From DASPJQ01 sp035299065 (GTDB lineage Bacteria > Bacteroidota > Bacteroidia > Flavobacteriales_D > UBA2798), in contig DATGXI010000192.1 of the NCBI GenBank assembly GCA_035299065.1, positions 1 to 8,761 on the forward strand: a DNA stretch of 8,761 nt, written 5' to 3'. The translations under genes were made by a program, and so were the position numbers. Of this stretch, positions 7,409-8,761 are shown piece after piece; within the stretch, counting starts at the first letter, position 1; every line of letters begins with the position of its first letter. The notes beneath the pieces were generated by a model. It was not told the origin of the DNA. It was given only the letters and a program-made list of their open reading frames with translations, and ran no database searches.

Positions 7409-8761
7409 TTACCGTACCAATTGAACTGTACCCTGGTAAATATTTTCTCCGTCAACGCCACTGCACAACGCTTCGTATTTCATTACAACAAAATAAACAC
7501 CTGCACTTACGGGCACTCCTTCAATATCGTTTCCATTCCATCCCTCGTTTGGATTGGTTGACTCATACATCAATTGCCCCCAGCGGTTGAAAATTTGCAT
7601 GTGGAATGTTTGGAACTGTTCGTTTATTAATGCCTGATCAGTTGCCCTGGTAAATACAAATGGGTAAAAATACCGGTTAAGCGCATCGTCATTTGGTGTA
7701 AATATATTGGGAATAGCAGTGGTGGATGGTATGGCATATTCGGTTATTTGTGCCTGCGTGGTTACAAACCTGCAGCCATTAGCAAACCATGTTGCAGAAG
7801 TAATCGGAACATTTCCTGCCAAAACCTCATAACTTAAGGTTGTTTGCCCCGGTTGACTAATTCCATTCAAATACCATTGGTAACCCGGATTCACATTTTG
7901 TGGCAAAAATAATTCCACCTCAGGGCTTCCGTTGCATAAAACTCCGTCAAATGCGAGTGAATCGCGCATAGGCAATTCACCAAGAACAACGGTATGGTTT
8001 TGCACACATTCACCGCCTTGAATGGTTAATGTATATGTTCCTGCAGCAAGGTCACTGGCCACTAAACCATACTGAACAGGAGAACTATTCCACACATATG
8101 AAAACACAATGCCTGCTGAACCGCCCAATGGGTGTACTTCCAGTTTTCCAAAGGAACCACCGTTGCATGCAATTGAATCGGTAAACGAAATGGATGGAAA
8201 ATCCAAACCGAACACCGTATCAAACGCTGTAACTGTACACCCGTGCTCATCGGTTACTTCAATAAAATAGATACCGGTTGATAATCCTCCGTTGACATTT
8301 GAATTAAGGGTTGTGTCATTTGACCACTCATAGCTATATGGTACTGTTCCGCCATTTACAATTGCTGTAATTGATCCAGGTGTTGAACCAAAACAACCAA
8401 CACTATCAACATTAAGTAAAAGTGTTAATGGCAAAGGCTCGGTAAGCGTATCGGTTAAGCTAAAACTGCAACCGCTTGAATCGGTAACGGTAACGGAATA
8501 AATTCCTGGTGCTGCGTTATAAAGCGTATCGTTAAAAACCGGTGTAGGAGTATTCCAAACCACATTGTACTGGGCCGTGCCGCCCGAAGCTGTGCAAAAC
8601 AGTGTGGCCAGGTCACCAAAACAGTTTACACTTTCAGGTAAAATTAATGCGCTTATTGGCAAAGGCTCGGATATAACAAGATCAAGATGCGTTGTACACC
8701 CGGCTGAACCCGCATCCGAAATGGTTACGCCATATGTACCGGCAGCCAAACCTGTTACAAT
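7409..8761 (-). CDS. C-terminal part of a third SprB-repeat protein with T9SS type-B sorting domain, 5' end outside window
   Basis: The frame is open from the right edge to TAA at 7411-7409, giving 450 visible residues. A TTG at 8749 could be taken as a start, but it encodes a leucine inside a repeat core (GLAAGTYGVTI), so the real start lies beyond 8761. Visible parts in order (counting that Leu as 1): the end of one SprB module, three full modules (first cysteines 43, 119, 195), an Ig-like module (272-326, YQWYLNG), and the type-B C-terminal domain (344-446: IFTPNDDALN, IFNRWGQLMY, GWNGND, SAGVYFVVMKYEAL, TVQLVR). From the first full module to the end it has exactly the same length as the complete paralogue (404 residues). 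The FTPNGDG motif is altered to FTPNDDA. It probably shares the upstream architecture of its paralogues, but that part is not visible. Expected location: cell surface or secreted through T9SS. Confidence 0.93.
   Translation of the reverse strand: MVTGLAAGTYGVTISDAGSAGCTTHLDLVISEPLPISALILPESVNCFGDLATLFCTASGGTAQYNVVWNTPTPVFNDTLYNAAPGIYSVTVTDSSGCSFSLTDTLTEPLPLTLLLNVDSVGCFGSTPGSITAIVNGGTVPYSYEWSNDTTLNSNVNGGLSTGIYFIEVTDEHGCTVTAFDTVFGLDFPSISFTDSIACNGGSFGKLEVHPLGGSAGIVFSYVWNSSPVQYGLVASDLAAGTYTLTIQGGECVQNHTVVLGELPMRDSLAFDGVLCNGSPEVELFLPQNVNPGYQWYLNGISQPGQTTLSYEVLAGNVPITSATWFANGCRFVTTQAQITEYAIPSTTAIPNIFTPNDDALNRYFYPFVFTRATDQALINEQFQTFHMQIFNRWGQLMYESTNPNEGWNGNDIEGVPVSAGVYFVVMKYEALCSGVDGENIYQGTVQLVR
7964..8761 (-). 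repeat. SprB-like repeat array in the right partial gene
   Basis: Cysteine pairs at 43/94, 119/171 and 195/248 (Leu at 8749 = 1) are 51, 52 and 53 residues apart, and first cysteines step by 76, 76 and 77 to the next module. A cysteine at 18 ends the preceding module, 25 residues before the next first cysteine; this linker is 25 residues in the other two paralogues as well. The modules therefore correspond to repeats 2 (end), 3, 4 and 5 of the complete gene. Confidence 0.88.

Noticed and set aside
8747..8749. TTG as start codon of the right-hand gene
   Set aside because: The codon is the Leu of the repeat core GLAAGTY, and the frame continues upstream to the window edge (I-V-T-G precedes it).

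Overview
The window reads as a piece of a Bacteroidota (Bacteroidetes) chromosome. The evidence is the protein families: SprB-type repeats, type-B type IX secretion system (T9SS) C-terminal domains, and a small exported protein with a carboxypeptidase-regulatory-like fold. In addition, two genes have a TAnnTTTG-type -7 box, and no start codon here has a Shine-Dalgarno sequence. No 16S, tRNA or housekeeping gene is present, so a genus cannot be named.

All genes lie on the minus strand, so transcription runs from high to low coordinates. (1) 8761-7409 is the C-terminal 450 residues of a large secreted protein whose start lies outside the window. (2) 7296-6805 is a 163-residue exported protein. 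(3) 6582-3016 is a complete 1188-residue secreted protein. (4) 2902-1 is a 967-residue open frame that runs off the left edge without a stop. It is a paralogue of gene 3 and lacks about 213 C-terminal residues. Intergenic gaps are 112, 222 and 113 bases. No plus-strand gene, RNA gene, insertion sequence or CRISPR array is visible.

The three large proteins form a tandem paralogous family. Genes 3 and 4 share one architecture: signal peptide, DUF7948-like N-terminal domain carrying a very charged insert, an uncharacterised beta-propeller-like region and a string of SprB-like Ig-type repeats. Gene 3 then has a final Ig-like module and a gliding-motility-type C-terminal domain. Gene 1 shows the same repeats, Ig-like module and C-terminal domain in the part that is visible. 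They are expected to be exported by Sec, moved across the outer membrane by T9SS and held on the surface or released, probably as adhesin- or matrix-like proteins. No enzyme active site was recognised.

The most striking pattern is in the repeat arrays. Cysteines recur with a period of 76-78 residues, and the distance between the two cysteines of each module is the same from paralogue to paralogue, except in the first module. From the third repeat to the C-terminus, genes 1 and 3 have exactly the same length (404 residues), yet only 52 of the last 100 residues are identical. This indicates that whole genes were duplicated after the repeat array had formed, and that module lengths were then held constant.
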